A DNA stretch of 8,795 nucleotides from Xanthobacteraceae bacterium (lineage in GTDB: Bacteria; Pseudomonadota; Alphaproteobacteria; Rhizobiales; Xanthobacteraceae), in the NCBI GenBank assembly GCA_030043175.1, contig JASHYD010000247.1, positions 1 to 8,795 of the forward strand, in the 5' to 3' direction. This document shows positions 1 to 7,642 of the stretch, piece by piece. How positions within the stretch are numbered: position 1 is the first letter of the stretch; every line of letters begins with the position of its first letter. The notes under the pieces are model-generated. The model made no database searches. It worked only from the letters and a program-made list of their open reading frames with translations, and was not told where the DNA came from. Both the position numbers and the translations under genes were made by a program.

Positions 1-3000
1 CCGATCGCGAGCGGCAGTGCGCCGAACAGCGCTGCGCTGGTGGTCATCATGATCGGCCGGAAGCGCAGCAGGCACGCTTCGTAGATCGCCTGTTGCGACG
101 TGAGGCCCTTGGTGCGTTCGGCGTCGAGAGCGAAATCAATCATCATGATGGCGTTCTTCTTGACCAGGCCGATCAGCAGGATGACGCCGATGAGCCCCAT
201 GATGCTGAATTCGGTCTTGCAGAGCATCAGCGCCAGTACAGCGCCAACGCCGGCCGACGGCAGGGTCGAGAGGATGGTAATCGGATGGATGTAGCTCTCA
301 TAGAGGACGCCGAGCACGATGTAGATGGCGATGAGTGCGGCGAGAATGAGCCATGGCTGGTTGCGTAGCGATTGCTCGAAGGCCCGCGCGGTCCCTTGAA
401 ATGTGCCGTGAATGGTTGCCGGCACGCCGAGCCGGATCATCACCTCGTTGACCGTCGCGACCGCATCGCTGAGCGAGTAGCCCGGCGCCAGATTGAACGA
501 GATCGTGGAGGCAACGAACAGACCCTGGTGGTTGACAGCAAGCGGGATGCTGCCGGCTCCGAAGTGAATCACGGCGCCCAGCGGCACCATCGTTTCGGCA
601 TTCGTGCTCACGGCCGCCCCGGTCGAAGCAACGCTGTTGCCTGTGTTGCCTATCGAATTGAGCGCTTGATTGCGCGCCGCGTCGGCCGCGATCGCTGCGG
701 CGGTGGAGCTCGTCGTGGATGCCGGCGGTCCGCTGACCGTGCCGGCAACGGCGTTGGTCGCTTGCGTGCCGCCGACCGCGCCGCCGGATGTGCTGACGTA
801 TGCGTCCTTCAGTGTGTCCGGGTTCTGCCAGTATTTCGGCGCTACCTCCATGACCACGTGGTACTGATTGCGGGGGGTGTAGATGGTAGAGACTTGGCGC
901 TGACCAAATGCGTCATAGAGGGTGTTATCGATCTGGGCGACGGTGATGCCGAGCCGCGCCGCGGTGTCGCGGTCGATGGTGATGTCGGTCTCCAGCCCCT
1001 TGTTCTGCTGGTCGCTGTTGACCTGAGTGAGCGCCGGTACTTTCTGCAGCTCCGCCAGGATCCGGGGCGCCCAGCTGTAGAGCTCCTCGACGGTGTCGGC
1101 CTGCAGAGTAAATTGATATTGTGCATTGGAGGCGCGGCCGCCGACCCGGATGTCCTGCACCGCCTGCAGGAACAGGGTCGCGCCGGGAACCTGGGCCAAC
1201 TCGCCGCTCAGACGGCGGATCACCTGGTCGGCCGTGATCTTGCGCTCGCCGATCGGCTTGAGCGACAGGAACATAAAACCACCGTTGGTCTGCCCGGTGC
1301 CGGTGAAGCCGACCACGGTATCGACAGCCGGATCCTTGCGGATGATGTCAACGAATTGCACCAGCTTCTGCCGCATCAGCTGGAACGAGATGCTCTGGTC
1401 GGCCTGAATGCTGCCGTTGATGCGGCCCGTGTCTTGCTGCGGGAAGAAGCCCTTCGGGATGATCCGGTAGAGTTCGACATTGGTGACGATGGTCACCAGC
1501 AAAATCCCGAGGACGAGGCGCGGGTGGCGGAGCGCCCAGCCGAGGCTGCGATCGTAGCCGCGCAGCATGGCGTCGAAAACCCGTTCGGTCATGCGGTTGA
1601 AGCGGCTCTGCTCGTCGTGGCGCGTCCGCTTGAGCAGCAGCGCGCACATCATCGGCGTCGTCGCCAGCGAGACCGCCAGCGACACCGCGATCGACACCGA
1701 CAGGGTCATCGCGAACTCGCGAAACAGCCGGCCCACGATACCGCCCATCAGCAGAATTGGGATGAACACCGCCACCAGCGAGGTGCTCATCGACATGACG
1801 GTGAACACGACCTCGGCCGATCCCTTAAGCGCCGCCTCCATGCGCGGCATGCCCGCCTCGATGTGGCGCGAAATGTTCTCCAGCACCACGATCGCATCGT
1901 CGACCACGAAGCCGGTGGCGACCGTAAGTGCCATCAGCGACAGATTGTTAAGGCTGTAGTCCAGCATGTACATGGCCGCGAAGGTGCCGATCAGCGATAC
2001 GGGCACCGCAACGCTCGGCACCATGGTGGCGCGCCCGCTGCGCAGGAACACGAATACTACGAGAATGACCAAAACCACGGAGATCATCAGGGTGCGCTCG
2101 ACCTCTTTGAGCGAAGTCCTGATCGTGATCGAACGATCGCTCGCCGGCGCAATGTCGATCGCGGGCGGGATCGCGGCTCTCAACTCGGGTAACACCGCGT
2201 AGACGCGGTCGACCGTCTCGACAATGTTGGCACCGGGCGAGCGGTATAGAGTGACCAGCACCGACGGCTTGCCGTTGGCCAGGCCTGCATTGCGGATGTT
2301 CTCGTTGGCATCGACGATATCGCCGACATCGGTCAGGCGGACCGGCGCGCCGTTGCGATAGGCGATGATCAGCGGACGGTATTCGGTGGCCTTCGTAGCC
2401 TGGTCATTGTCATAGATCTGGTAATGCCGGTCTCCGACCTCGATATCCCCCTTGGGGGCGTGTGCGTTGGTCGATGCGAGCGCCGCGCGAACGTCTTCGA
2501 GACCGATGCCGTATTTGTTCAACGCGTTCGGATTGAGTTCGACCCGCACGGCCGGCAGTGAACTGCCGCCGACGACGACCTCGCCGATCCCGGCGATCTG
2601 GGACAGCTTTTGTGACAGCACCGTCGATGCCGCGTCATAGAGCTCGCCCTGGCGCATCGTGTCCGAGGTCAGAGCCAGGATCAGGATCGGCGCGTCCGCC
2701 GGATTGACCTTCCTGTAGGTCGGGTTAGTGCGCAAGCTGGTGGGCAGGTCGGCATGCGCGGCATTTATTGCCGCCTGCACGTCGCGCGCGGCGCCGTTGA
2801 TGTCGCGGTCAAGGCCGAATTGCAGATTGATGCGCACCGAGCCGACGGTACTCGACGAGGTCATTTCGGTGACATCGGCGATCTGGCCGAGGTGACGCTC
2901 AAGTGGCGTTGCGACCGTCGTCGCAACCACGTCCGGGCTCGCGCCCGGCAGCTGGGCTGTGACCGAGATGGTAGGAAAATCGACCTGCGGCAGCGGCGAT

Positions 3001-3101
3001 ACCGGCAGCTGGAAAAAAGCGACTGCGCCCGCGGCTGCAACCCCAAGAGTAAGCAGTATGGTGGCGACCGGTCGCCGGATGAAGGGAGTCGACGGGTTCA
3101 T
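1..3101 (-). CDS. mdtC: MdtC-type RND multidrug efflux permease, 3' end outside window
   Basis: This is the inner-membrane permease of a tripartite RND pump, which uses proton entry to drive export of drugs or metabolites. The reading frame is open from the ATG at 3101 to the left edge, 1033 codons. The N-terminus ([12 protein letters not shown], then [11 protein letters not shown]) and the stretch near residues 85-150 ([32 protein letters not shown]) follow E. coli MdtC closely. The proton-relay residues are present: D401-D402 in [13 protein letters not shown] and K982 in [12 protein letters not shown]. The visible end reads [20 protein letters not shown], so about 65-70 residues are missing and full length should be near 1100, against 1025 for MdtC. 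The excess is mainly an Ala/Ser/Thr/Gly-rich insertion at residues 772-837. GGAGAGGG lies 7 bases before the ATG, and the start overlaps the stop of the upstream gene (ATGA). The family assignment is firm; orthology to mdtC and the substrate are not shown. Confidence 0.95.
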   Translation of the reverse strand, partial: MNPSTPFIRRPVATILLTLGVAAAGAVAFFQLPVSPLPQVDFPTISVTAQLPGASPDVVATTVATPLERHLGQIADVTEMTSSSTVGSVRINLQFGLDRDINGAARDVQAAINAAHADLPTSLRTNPTYRKVNPADAPILILALTSDTMRQGELYDAASTVLSQKLSQIAGIGEVVVGGSSLPAVRVELNPNALNKYGIGLEDVRAALASTNAHAPKGDIEVGDRHYQIYDNDQATKATEYRPLIIAYRNGAPVRLTDVGDIVDANENIRNAGLANGKPSVLVTLYRSPGANIVETVDRVYAVLPELRAAIPPAIDIAPASDRSITIRTSLKEVERTLMISVVLVILVVFVFLRSGRATMVPSVAVPVSLIGTFAAMYMLDYSLNNLSLMALTVATGFVVDDAIVVLENISRHIEAGMPRMEAALKGSAEVVFTVMSMSTSLVAVFIPILLMGGIVGRLFREFAMTLSVSIAVSLAVSLATTPMMCALLLKRTRHDEQSRFNRMTERVFDAMLRGYDRSLGWALRHPRLVLGILLVTIVTNVELYRIIPKGFFPQQDTGRINGSIQADQSISFQLMRQKLVQFVDIIRKDPAVDTVVGFTGTGQTNGGFMFLSLKPIGERKITADQVIRRLSGELAQVPGATLFLQAVQDIRVGGRASNAQYQFTLQADTVEELYSWAPRILAELQKVPALTQVNSDQQNKGLETDITIDRDTAARLGITVAQIDNTLYDAFGQRQVSTIYTPRNQYHVVMEVAPKYWQNPDTLKDAYVSTSGGAVGGTQATNAVAGTVSGPPASTTSSTAAAIAADAARNQALNSIGNTGNSVASTGAAVSTNAETMVPLGAVIHFGAGSIPLAVNHQGLFVASTISFNLAPGYSLSDAVATVNEVMIRLGVPATIHGTFQGTARAFEQSLRNQPWLILAALIAIYIVLGVLYESYIHPITILSTLPSAGVGAVLALMLCKTEFSIMGLIGVILLIGLVKKNAIMMIDFALDAERTKGLTSQQAIYEACLLRFRPIMMTTSAALFGALPLAI

Positions 3102-3370
3102 TCGGCCGCCCTCTCCTCATCGGCATGGCGAATGGCGTTATCGGCATTGAGATGGGACTGCTGGAGACGATCGTCGGCCATCATTTTGATCGCGCGATCG
3201 ATTGCTGCGCTTTCCTCCAGGCCCGTATCGGCGAGTTCAGCGACCGTCAGCTCAGACGCGTCCAGGTGGACCGCGTCGACGGGTGGTTCGACCGAGCGGC
3301 CTTCGGTGACCTGGTGTGTCGTGGTCACCAAGCTGCGGATTACTTTGAAAGCAAATTTGCCGGCCGACAT
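3098..3370 (-). CDS. hypothetical 90-residue protein, translationally coupled to the RND permease
   Basis: I do not recognise this protein. It has 90 residues, no signal peptide and no membrane segment. The N-terminal third is basic and mildly hydrophobic ([15 protein letters not shown]). The rest is acidic and looks helical, with [18 protein letters not shown] followed by [15 protein letters not shown]. Third codon positions are strongly G/C, as in the permease, which supports real coding. Its TGA shares bases with the permease ATG (3098-3101), so the two are probably coupled in one operon. It occupies the place where an mdtABC operon would carry the periplasmic adaptor or the first permease, but resembles neither. 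The ATG at 3370 is the only start codon between the upstream in-frame TGA (3419-3421) and the conserved-looking part. Its ribosome-binding site is poor, so the 5' end may be truncated or the start unusual. A small regulatory or accessory subunit is possible, but that is a guess. Confidence 0.65.
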   Translation of the reverse strand: MSAGKFAFKVIRSLVTTTHQVTEGRSVEPPVDAVHLDASELTVAELADTGLEESAAIDRAIKMMADDRLQQSHLNADNAIRHADEERAAE

Positions 3371-3418
3371 CGCGAAAAGTCGCCCCGTCTTTAAGTTATC
3401 GAGATGAACTGTCCCCCG

Positions 3419-3496
3419 TCATGGGGCCCATATTTTCCGCGCAAGCAGGACCCGCCAAAAGACGAGGGCGAAGGACTGCCGCGATAATGTCTTCAT
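3419..3496 (-). other. possible 25-codon leader ORF upstream of the RND operon
   Basis: On the minus strand AGGAGG (3503-3498) is followed after one base by an ATG that opens a 25-codon ORF, MKTLSRQSFALVFWRVLLAR and five more residues, ending in TGA at 3421-3419. The frame is the same as that of the 90-residue protein, with 16 sense codons between this TGA and its ATG. It could be a leader peptide, the 5' part of a gene split by one nonsense codon, or chance. The one-base spacing between AGGAGG and ATG is too tight for efficient initiation. Confidence 0.2.
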
Positions 3497-3810
3497 GCCT
3501 CCTGTGCCGGTCTCGAAGGCTCACAAGAAATCACAAATTTACTGGCTCAAACATTACGAGCAGATGGATAGTCGATTAAAAACAATTACCGGCATTTCAC
3601 GCGAATAAAAGAATTACCAATGTTTAACGTGAAACTGAAAACTCCCCCGGCAAAGCAGCAATTCGTACATTCGTTCAGCTTGATCCGAGTCGCGGTAAAA
3701 CCTTATCCGATGCTGATTGCTCGCGGGATCGATGCATGCTCGCAATACGCTGTCGGCAGCCCTTAGGTCGGCCGAGCCCTGCTAATCGAAATGATGAATT
3801 CGTGGGCAAC

Positions 3811-3900
3811 GGAGGCGCGTGATTGCTTTCGGTCAATGACGTGCACCGAACCTACGGTGAGGCCAACGGCTGGGCCACGCACCCTGCGTGGAAATGCAAC
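3811..3900 (+). pseudogene. possible decayed 5' end of an ABC-transporter ATPase gene
   Basis: GGAGG (3811-3815) stands 7 bases before a TTG codon at 3823. That frame begins MLSVNDVHRTYGEAN, which resembles the first strand of ABC ATPases such as LivF (ML-V-D-H--YGE). After this the frame no longer looks like an ATPase, has no Walker A motif and stops at 3994-3996. Moving to another frame gives GHAPCVEMQ, loosely like the family's HGVSLEV segment, so an indel is conceivable. The match is short and drawn from memory. Chance is a serious alternative. Confidence 0.2.
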
Positions 3901-4519
3901 ACTCCTTCACGACCATCTGGATTGGCCTCGCCGCCGGCCAGCTCAATTCAATATTACCAACTTTTAATCTCAGGTTATCTGCCGGTAAATGATTAAATGC
4001 TGATGTTTTCTACGCGTGCTTCAATGCGGTTCCTGCCGCGCCGCCTGCAGCTGAGGTAATGCCGATGTCGACGGGCGCATATTGTTTATGAAAATGATAC
4101 TTGTGCGTCGTGCATGTTCGCGTAACATCGGCTTGAGAGAGGTAAAAACTATTGACTGCGGGTTTTTGCATGGGCAAGCCACCCCAAAAAACGAGCGGCA
4201 TCGCGGTCATTCTTGCGCTCGGCGCGGTTGGCCGCTGGCCGTACGGGAGCGTGGTACCTGCATCACTAGCCAGCGCGGCGCCGAGACGCTTTACGCCACC
4301 TGCGAGCTGCTCGCATGCCACAGCAGCCGCGTGTTCGGCGACGCCAGCAGCTATTCCAGTCGCGATCGTGATCGCCGCAAACCGCAACGTGCCGGTCTAC
4401 CTTACTGGCGCGCTCGGCCAGCGTTTCCATCTTCGTCGGCCCGCGCGACGCGCTGTCGCCACCGCGCGCTTTGCCGGGTAATCGAGCTCCCTCGCGCGGA
4501 AATGCGATGGAAAATGAAG

Positions 4520-4541
4520 TCTGTTAGAGTTTTCTGACAGA
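4520..4541. repeat. 9-bp inverted repeat / stem-loop
   Basis: TCTGTTAGA (4520-4528) can pair with TCTGACAGA (4533-4541) across a GTTT loop, giving nine pairs including one G-U. There is no following T-run, so it is not a typical intrinsic terminator. It lies 65 bases before the 105-residue membrane protein gene and could be an operator-like site, a transcript structure or chance. Confidence 0.3.
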
Positions 4542-4606
4542 GTGCGCCGCTCCGGTGCGAGGGCGCGAGATCTGATGACATCGGACGTCGCCACCTGTTC
4601 TGCGCT

Positions 4607-4924
4607 ATGCCTCGATCAAGCGATGACAACCATCGTGTCGTGAGCTTCCGGCCTCGACGTGCCAAACGTGGGGAGACCGCCAAGTGGCGCGAGCCCATCC
4701 GTCAAGGTGACCCGAGTATTTTGTTGAGCCTCGCGAAGTTCGAACGCGATGATCGAGAGGACGATTACCGACAACGTATGGTCCTGAACATGCTCGCGTT
4801 CATTGTCTTGATTGCGCTGACATTAATTGGGGTCTGGTTGGCAGTTAATATCAACAATCAGCATGATGCCCTGGCGCCGTCGCATCGACCGATTGACATG
4901 GACGGGTCTCGCCCCGGGAGTTAG
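4607..4924 (+). CDS. small single-pass membrane protein, conserved hypothetical
   Basis: The 105-residue product has a charged cytoplasm-like N-terminus (residues 1-58) with VVSFRPRR at 11-18 and LAKFERDDREDDYRQRM at 42-58, then one hydrophobic segment (about 59-80, NMLAFIVLIALTLIGVWLAV) and a short polar tail. I recall a family of small Bradyrhizobium proteins with the same plan: an SFRPR-like motif, LAKFER, DDYRHRM, then one membrane helix ending in GVWLA. Their function is unknown. The positive-inside rule puts the N-terminus in the cytoplasm. I chose the ATG at 4607 because the SFRPR motif lies downstream of it and no other start codon is in frame nearby; the Shine-Dalgarno signal is weak. 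The tail after residue 80 differs from what I remember of the family, so the 3' end may have diverged. It appears to be transcribed alone. Confidence 0.7.
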   Translation: MPRSSDDNHRVVSFRPRRAKRGETAKWREPIRQGDPSILLSLAKFERDDREDDYRQRMVLNMLAFIVLIALTLIGVWLAVNINNQHDALAPSHRPIDMDGSRPGS

Positions 4925-5521
4925 CCGGGCATCTACAGCAGATTCCGGTCATAGGGAACCAATCCAGATGGTTGGCGCTTTGGTGAGAGCGATGACGCGG
5001 GATGGAGCAGCTAAGCTCGAGCGGTTCTCGCGGTAACGCCGCGCAAGAGAGTCTTATTTGCTGAGCGGATTCTGGGGCAGATAGATAGCCAGGGGTTGCG
5101 CTGCCGGGTCGATCGCGTCGGCGCCTCATCAATAAAGACCAGATGGCTGGTTCTCGCAAGCCTTGCGTTCCGATGCAGCGCCGACCTGCCCCAGGCAACG
5201 TGCGCCCGCCGTAGTCGGGCTGCAGCGTCTGCATGGTCCGAAAATCATGTCACGTCATGCCACCTTTTTTGGTGTGTTCGGCAAGGTAGGGGGCACGGTG
5301 CTGCTGCGTCACGGGTGAAGGTGAACGCGGACGCGAGGGTGACCGATTGAGCCGCAGTGTAGTCGGAGGACCGGTGTCCGGTACCCGGCCAAAGGTGTCG
5401 GGTGAACCCGCCGCACGGTCTAAGAAACAACCTCATTCTCGCACACCTCTGCATTGTGGCCCGACCGGAGTCGCACCCAAGCGTTGCCCTATAACCGCCT
5501 AACACTTGCAATAATGGCTAG
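4925..5521. other. intergenic stretch without a convincing gene
   Basis: About 600 bases. ORFs here are short, rich in Arg, Cys and Ser, and unlike known proteins. The only item worth noting is a short tRNA-like match at 4996-5019. CACC-TTTTTT-GGTG (about 5261-5275) can fold weakly but is too small to call a terminator. Confidence 0.55.
4996..5019 (+). other. possible 5' fragment of initiator tRNA (tRNA-fMet)
   Basis: CGCGGGATGGAGCAG (4996-5010) equals, as I remember it, the first 15 bases of alphaproteobacterial tRNA-fMet, including the 5' acceptor arm and the start of the D arm. It is followed at once by CTAAGCTCG, which resembles the D-arm end (CCCGGTAGCTCG) with three bases lost. There is no anticodon arm, T arm or 3' acceptor after it, so it is not a working tRNA. 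It may be a scar left by an element that recombined at the fMet gene, or a chance match. Confidence 0.3.
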
Positions 5522-5623
5522 ATGATGATGAAATTCAAAATAATTGGATACGAAAAGATTGGGACGACGAAATTTTTCGACAATGCCGAAGTTGTCGGAA
5601 GGGTGGTTCAGTTCAGCACCTAA
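5522..5623 (+). CDS. possible 33-residue protein ahead of the Cache-TAXI gene
   Basis: An ORF with three ATGs in a row (5522, 5525, 5528) encodes a 33-residue peptide beginning MMMKFKIIGYEKIGTTKFF and ending in VVGRVVQFST. It has no membrane segment or signal peptide. The composition is protein-like (mixed Lys, Ile, Gly, Phe, Val), unlike the Arg/Ser-rich chance ORFs nearby, but it is more AT-rich than the surrounding genes. There is no clear Shine-Dalgarno sequence, and a TAG precedes the first ATG directly. Its stop lies 24 bases before the start of the Cache-TAXI gene, so it might be a leader or small partner gene, or a remnant. I do not recognise it. Confidence 0.3.
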   Translation: MMMKFKIIGYEKIGTTKFFDNAEVVGRVVQFST

Positions 5624-5634
5624 GACCCAACCAT

Positions 5635-5641
5635 AGGGGGA
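5635..5641 (+). promoter_or_regulatory. ribosome-binding site of the Cache-TAXI gene
   Basis: AGGGGGA lies 6 bases before the ATG at 5648. The spacing and the signal peptide that follows support that start. Confidence 0.6.
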
Positions 5642-5647
5642 TCGGTC

Positions 5648-7174
5648 ATGCAGCGTGCTCGCGTGTGCTCAGCCGTCATCGTCGCGCTAGCTCTGTTGAC
5701 GTTCACCGCCAACGCCGCGCAGTTCGGCACCAGGGACGAAGCGGTCGCGATGGTAAAGCGCGTGCAGGAAAAATTTAAAAAGGATGGTGCTGAAGCGACG
5801 TTCGCGGCGGTTACGGCCCAGCAGCGCGCTTTCAAGGACCGAGACCTCTACGTCTACATCATGAATTTTGATTGCGTGATTCAAGCGCATGCGGCGCGCG
5901 CCGAGTTGGTCGGTAAAAGCCTGTATGAATTCAGGGATCAGGACGGAGTGTACCCCGCACGCAAGACCGTTGAGGTCGCGCTTAGCGCGGGACGCGGTTG
6001 GATCGATTACCGATGGACGAACCCCCAGACAAAATTGGTGGAAGCCAAATCCACATACGTCGAGAAATTGGGAGATCGTTATGCGATCGGCGTCGGCATC
6101 TACAAGGACGAACAGGTCAACCGGAATACGGTCTCCATCATATCCGGCAGTCCTGGCTCCGATGCTACCTACCTCCAGGTTGCCTACGACCTTGCGGCGG
6201 TGCTCAACGACGGGGAAAATCTGCGCATTCTGCCGGTGATTGGAGTGGGCGGGTCACAGAACATCCGCGACGTGCGTGCCCTTAAGGGTATCGATATTGG
6301 CCTCACCCAGGTAAGCATCCTCAACAATTTCCGCCGCGTTAATGAGACGCTCGGCGTCACCGACGACAAGATCGTCTACATTGCCAAGCTCTTCAATCTA
6401 GAGGTGCATCTTATCGGGCGGTCCGACATTACATCGATCGAGCAGCTCAAAGGGCAGAGGGTCAATCTCGACGAACTGGGCAGCGGCACCAACTACTCCA
6501 TGCGTGACGTCTTCAAGCGCCTGGATATCGACATCCAAGAAGTCAACTTGCCGCAAATCCTGGCACTGGAGAAAGTCAAGACCGGCGAAATTGCAGCGAC
6601 AGTCTTGGTCGCCGGGAAGCCGACGCTGTCAATGTCGCGGCTGAGGCTCTCCGACGGGCTCAAATTCGTACCGGTTCCCTACACTAAACCGCTGATGGCG
6701 GATTTCTTGCCCACCGAACTCACTCATGACGACTACCCGGATATGATCCCAGCCGGTCAGTCTGTAGAGACAATCGCGGACGGCGCCCTACTTATCGCCT
6801 ACAACTGGCCGAAAAATACCGATCGCTATCGACGGGTCGAGACATTCATCAATGCTTTCTTCCCGAGGATTGCCGAGTTTGGCCAGCCGCCGCATCACGT
6901 CAAATGGCGCGAAGTCAACCTTGGTGCGACGCTTGCGGGGTGGACTAGACTGGAGTCGGCCGAGGCTTGGCTCAATAGCAACCGGCAAAAAGTTCTCGCC
7001 GAACAACGTTCGCCGGCAGGATCGTCTCTCGGTCTGCGTGGCATTTCGAGTTCGGAGCCCACGCCCGACGCCCAAGTCGATCGCCTGTTTGAGGAGTATT
7101 TGAAATGGGCCCACGCACACGGGGTTGCTGATCGGCCGCCCCCAACCTCAACAGGGGCCCGAACTGCACGTTGA
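5648..7174 (+). CDS. exported Cache-TAXI fusion, TRAP-type solute-binding protein
   Basis: The product has 508 residues. Residues 1-23 form a signal peptide (MQRAR, then VIVALALLTFTANA) with an AxA-type cleavage site near ANA-AQ, so it acts in the periplasm. Residues 27-153 look like a single Cache domain: LYVYIMNFDCVIQAHAA, ELVGKSLYEFRDQDG, GWIDYRWTNP and YAIGVGIYK follow the usual sCache_2 pattern. Residues about 161-435 match the TAXI family of TRAP solute-binding proteins: VSIISGSPGSDATYLQVAYDL, IDIGLTQVSILNNF, LIGRSDITSIEQLKGQRVN and DELGSGTNYSMRDVF. A plain TAXI protein has about 320 residues, so the extra length is the Cache domain plus a Pro/Ser-rich tail with one helix (475-492). TAXI proteins normally deliver ligands such as organic acids to a fused TRAP permease; none is visible here. 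It may serve a distant permease or act as a ligand sensor. The ligand is unknown. Domain calls rest on motif recognition. Confidence 0.9.
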   Translation: MQRARVCSAVIVALALLTFTANAAQFGTRDEAVAMVKRVQEKFKKDGAEATFAAVTAQQRAFKDRDLYVYIMNFDCVIQAHAARAELVGKSLYEFRDQDGVYPARKTVEVALSAGRGWIDYRWTNPQTKLVEAKSTYVEKLGDRYAIGVGIYKDEQVNRNTVSIISGSPGSDATYLQVAYDLAAVLNDGENLRILPVIGVGGSQNIRDVRALKGIDIGLTQVSILNNFRRVNETLGVTDDKIVYIAKLFNLEVHLIGRSDITSIEQLKGQRVNLDELGSGTNYSMRDVFKRLDIDIQEVNLPQILALEKVKTGEIAATVLVAGKPTLSMSRLRLSDGLKFVPVPYTKPLMADFLPTELTHDDYPDMIPAGQSVETIADGALLIAYNWPKNTDRYRRVETFINAFFPRIAEFGQPPHHVKWREVNLGATLAGWTRLESAEAWLNSNRQKVLAEQRSPAGSSLGLRGISSSEPTPDAQVDRLFEEYLKWAHAHGVADRPPPTSTGARTAR

Positions 7175-7420
7175 AGGTCAGCGGCTGCAAGTTGAGAACT
7201 GTTGTGACTGATGGTTCATTGCTGCGCTTCCTCAGTAGGCAGCACGTGCCGCCGTCAAATTGGATTCTGACCCTGGCACCAACGTGACGGTGGGCGGTGG
7301 TCATTTGGTCACTCGTACAGCGATTTTGCGGGGCGGCTTTCCCCGGCCTCCCCCCTAGAGCCAAAAGCGCAGCGAGATCATGCGGAGAGCAGCGCATGAA
7401 GGCCGCGCGGGATCAAGGTA

Positions 7421-7560
7421 TTGTGGTTGTCGGGAATCGCGCGTTTGCAGCAATGGCGCGGCAGCCAGGTCGGCGACAAGCCGAACTGCGATCTGCCGGT
7501 ATGCCCCTGGCTGGACGTGTACTGCCTTGGCTGCCGAGTGCTCGACGTCGTCGGAAGCTT
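7421..7560 (+). pseudogene. possible gene remnant with a Cys-x4-Cys / Cys-x2-Cys motif
   Basis: In the frame that opens at TTG 7421 the product reads RLQQWRGSQVGDKPNCDLPV, then CPWLDVYCLGCR. The spacing C-x4-C, then C-x2-C, looks like part of a zinc-binding site. I recall Bradyrhizobium hypothetical proteins with a PWLDVYC-GCR segment that continue into a VDIRTIDRHP-like stretch and a second cysteine pair. Here the resemblance ends after GCR. The frame stays open into the SNase gene, but that part (7561-7642) looks like read-through with no protein character. A truncated or frameshifted remnant is my best reading. There is no good ribosome-binding site. Confidence 0.3.
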
Positions 7561-7642
7561 AATGCGTAGCTTCCAGCGCTCGTTGTACCCCTTCGACACC
7601 GCTGCCGCGGGGACGTGTGCCAGCACCTTCGGGAGCCGCATC

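Larger units (their letters stand above)
3371..4606. other. gene-poor stretch upstream of both flanking genes
   Basis: About 1.2 kb without a convincing gene. The part around 3520-3640 is clearly more AT-rich and is the likely promoter region of the leftward RND unit, but I cannot place -35 and -10 boxes with confidence. ORFs of 60-150 codons exist between 4010 and 4540 on both strands, overlapping each other. Their products are rich in Arg, Ala, Ser and Cys, resemble nothing I know and have no consistent codon bias, so they look like chance ORFs in GC-rich DNA or decayed sequence. Local traces at 3811-3900 and 4520-4541 are listed separately. Confidence 0.6.

Noticed and set aside
372..2192. 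606-codon plus-strand ORF opposite the RND permease
   Set aside because: The product is full of Arg, His, Asp and Gln with no domain, and it lies exactly antisense to a permease with a clear family match. It is a codon-bias artefact of GC-rich DNA.
2754..3407. 217-codon plus-strand ORF over the start of the RND permease and the 90-residue gene
   Set aside because: No motif is visible, and it is antisense to two coding regions with good codon bias and an ATGA overlap.
3661..3710. tts-box-like sequence CGTTCAGCTTGATCCGAG
   Set aside because: It needs an inserted base and several mismatches against the consensus as I recall it, and no type III effector or secretion gene lies downstream.
3930..3975. 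Nod-box-like text (CAATATTACCAACTTTT, and a second TTACCAA near 3616)
   Set aside because: Only the last part of the nod-box consensus is similar; spacing and the upstream half do not fit, and no nod gene follows.
4010..4540. Overlapping ORFs of 109, 125 and 151 codons on both strands
   Set aside because: They exclude one another, none has a recognisable motif, and the products have a composition typical of non-coding frames. A TTG start at 4152 with GAGAGAGG upstream is the best of them but still unconvincing.
5458..5506. Reverse-strand tRNA-like 3' half (T-arm-like GGGTGCGACTCC)
   Set aside because: No matching D arm, anticodon arm or 5' acceptor strand can be found at the right distance.
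7250..7330. AAATTGGATTCTGACCC and the following GTGAC...GGTCAC, reminiscent of IS21-family ends in rhizobia
   Set aside because: There is no transposase, no matching opposite end and no target duplication in the window. The resemblance rests on memory alone.
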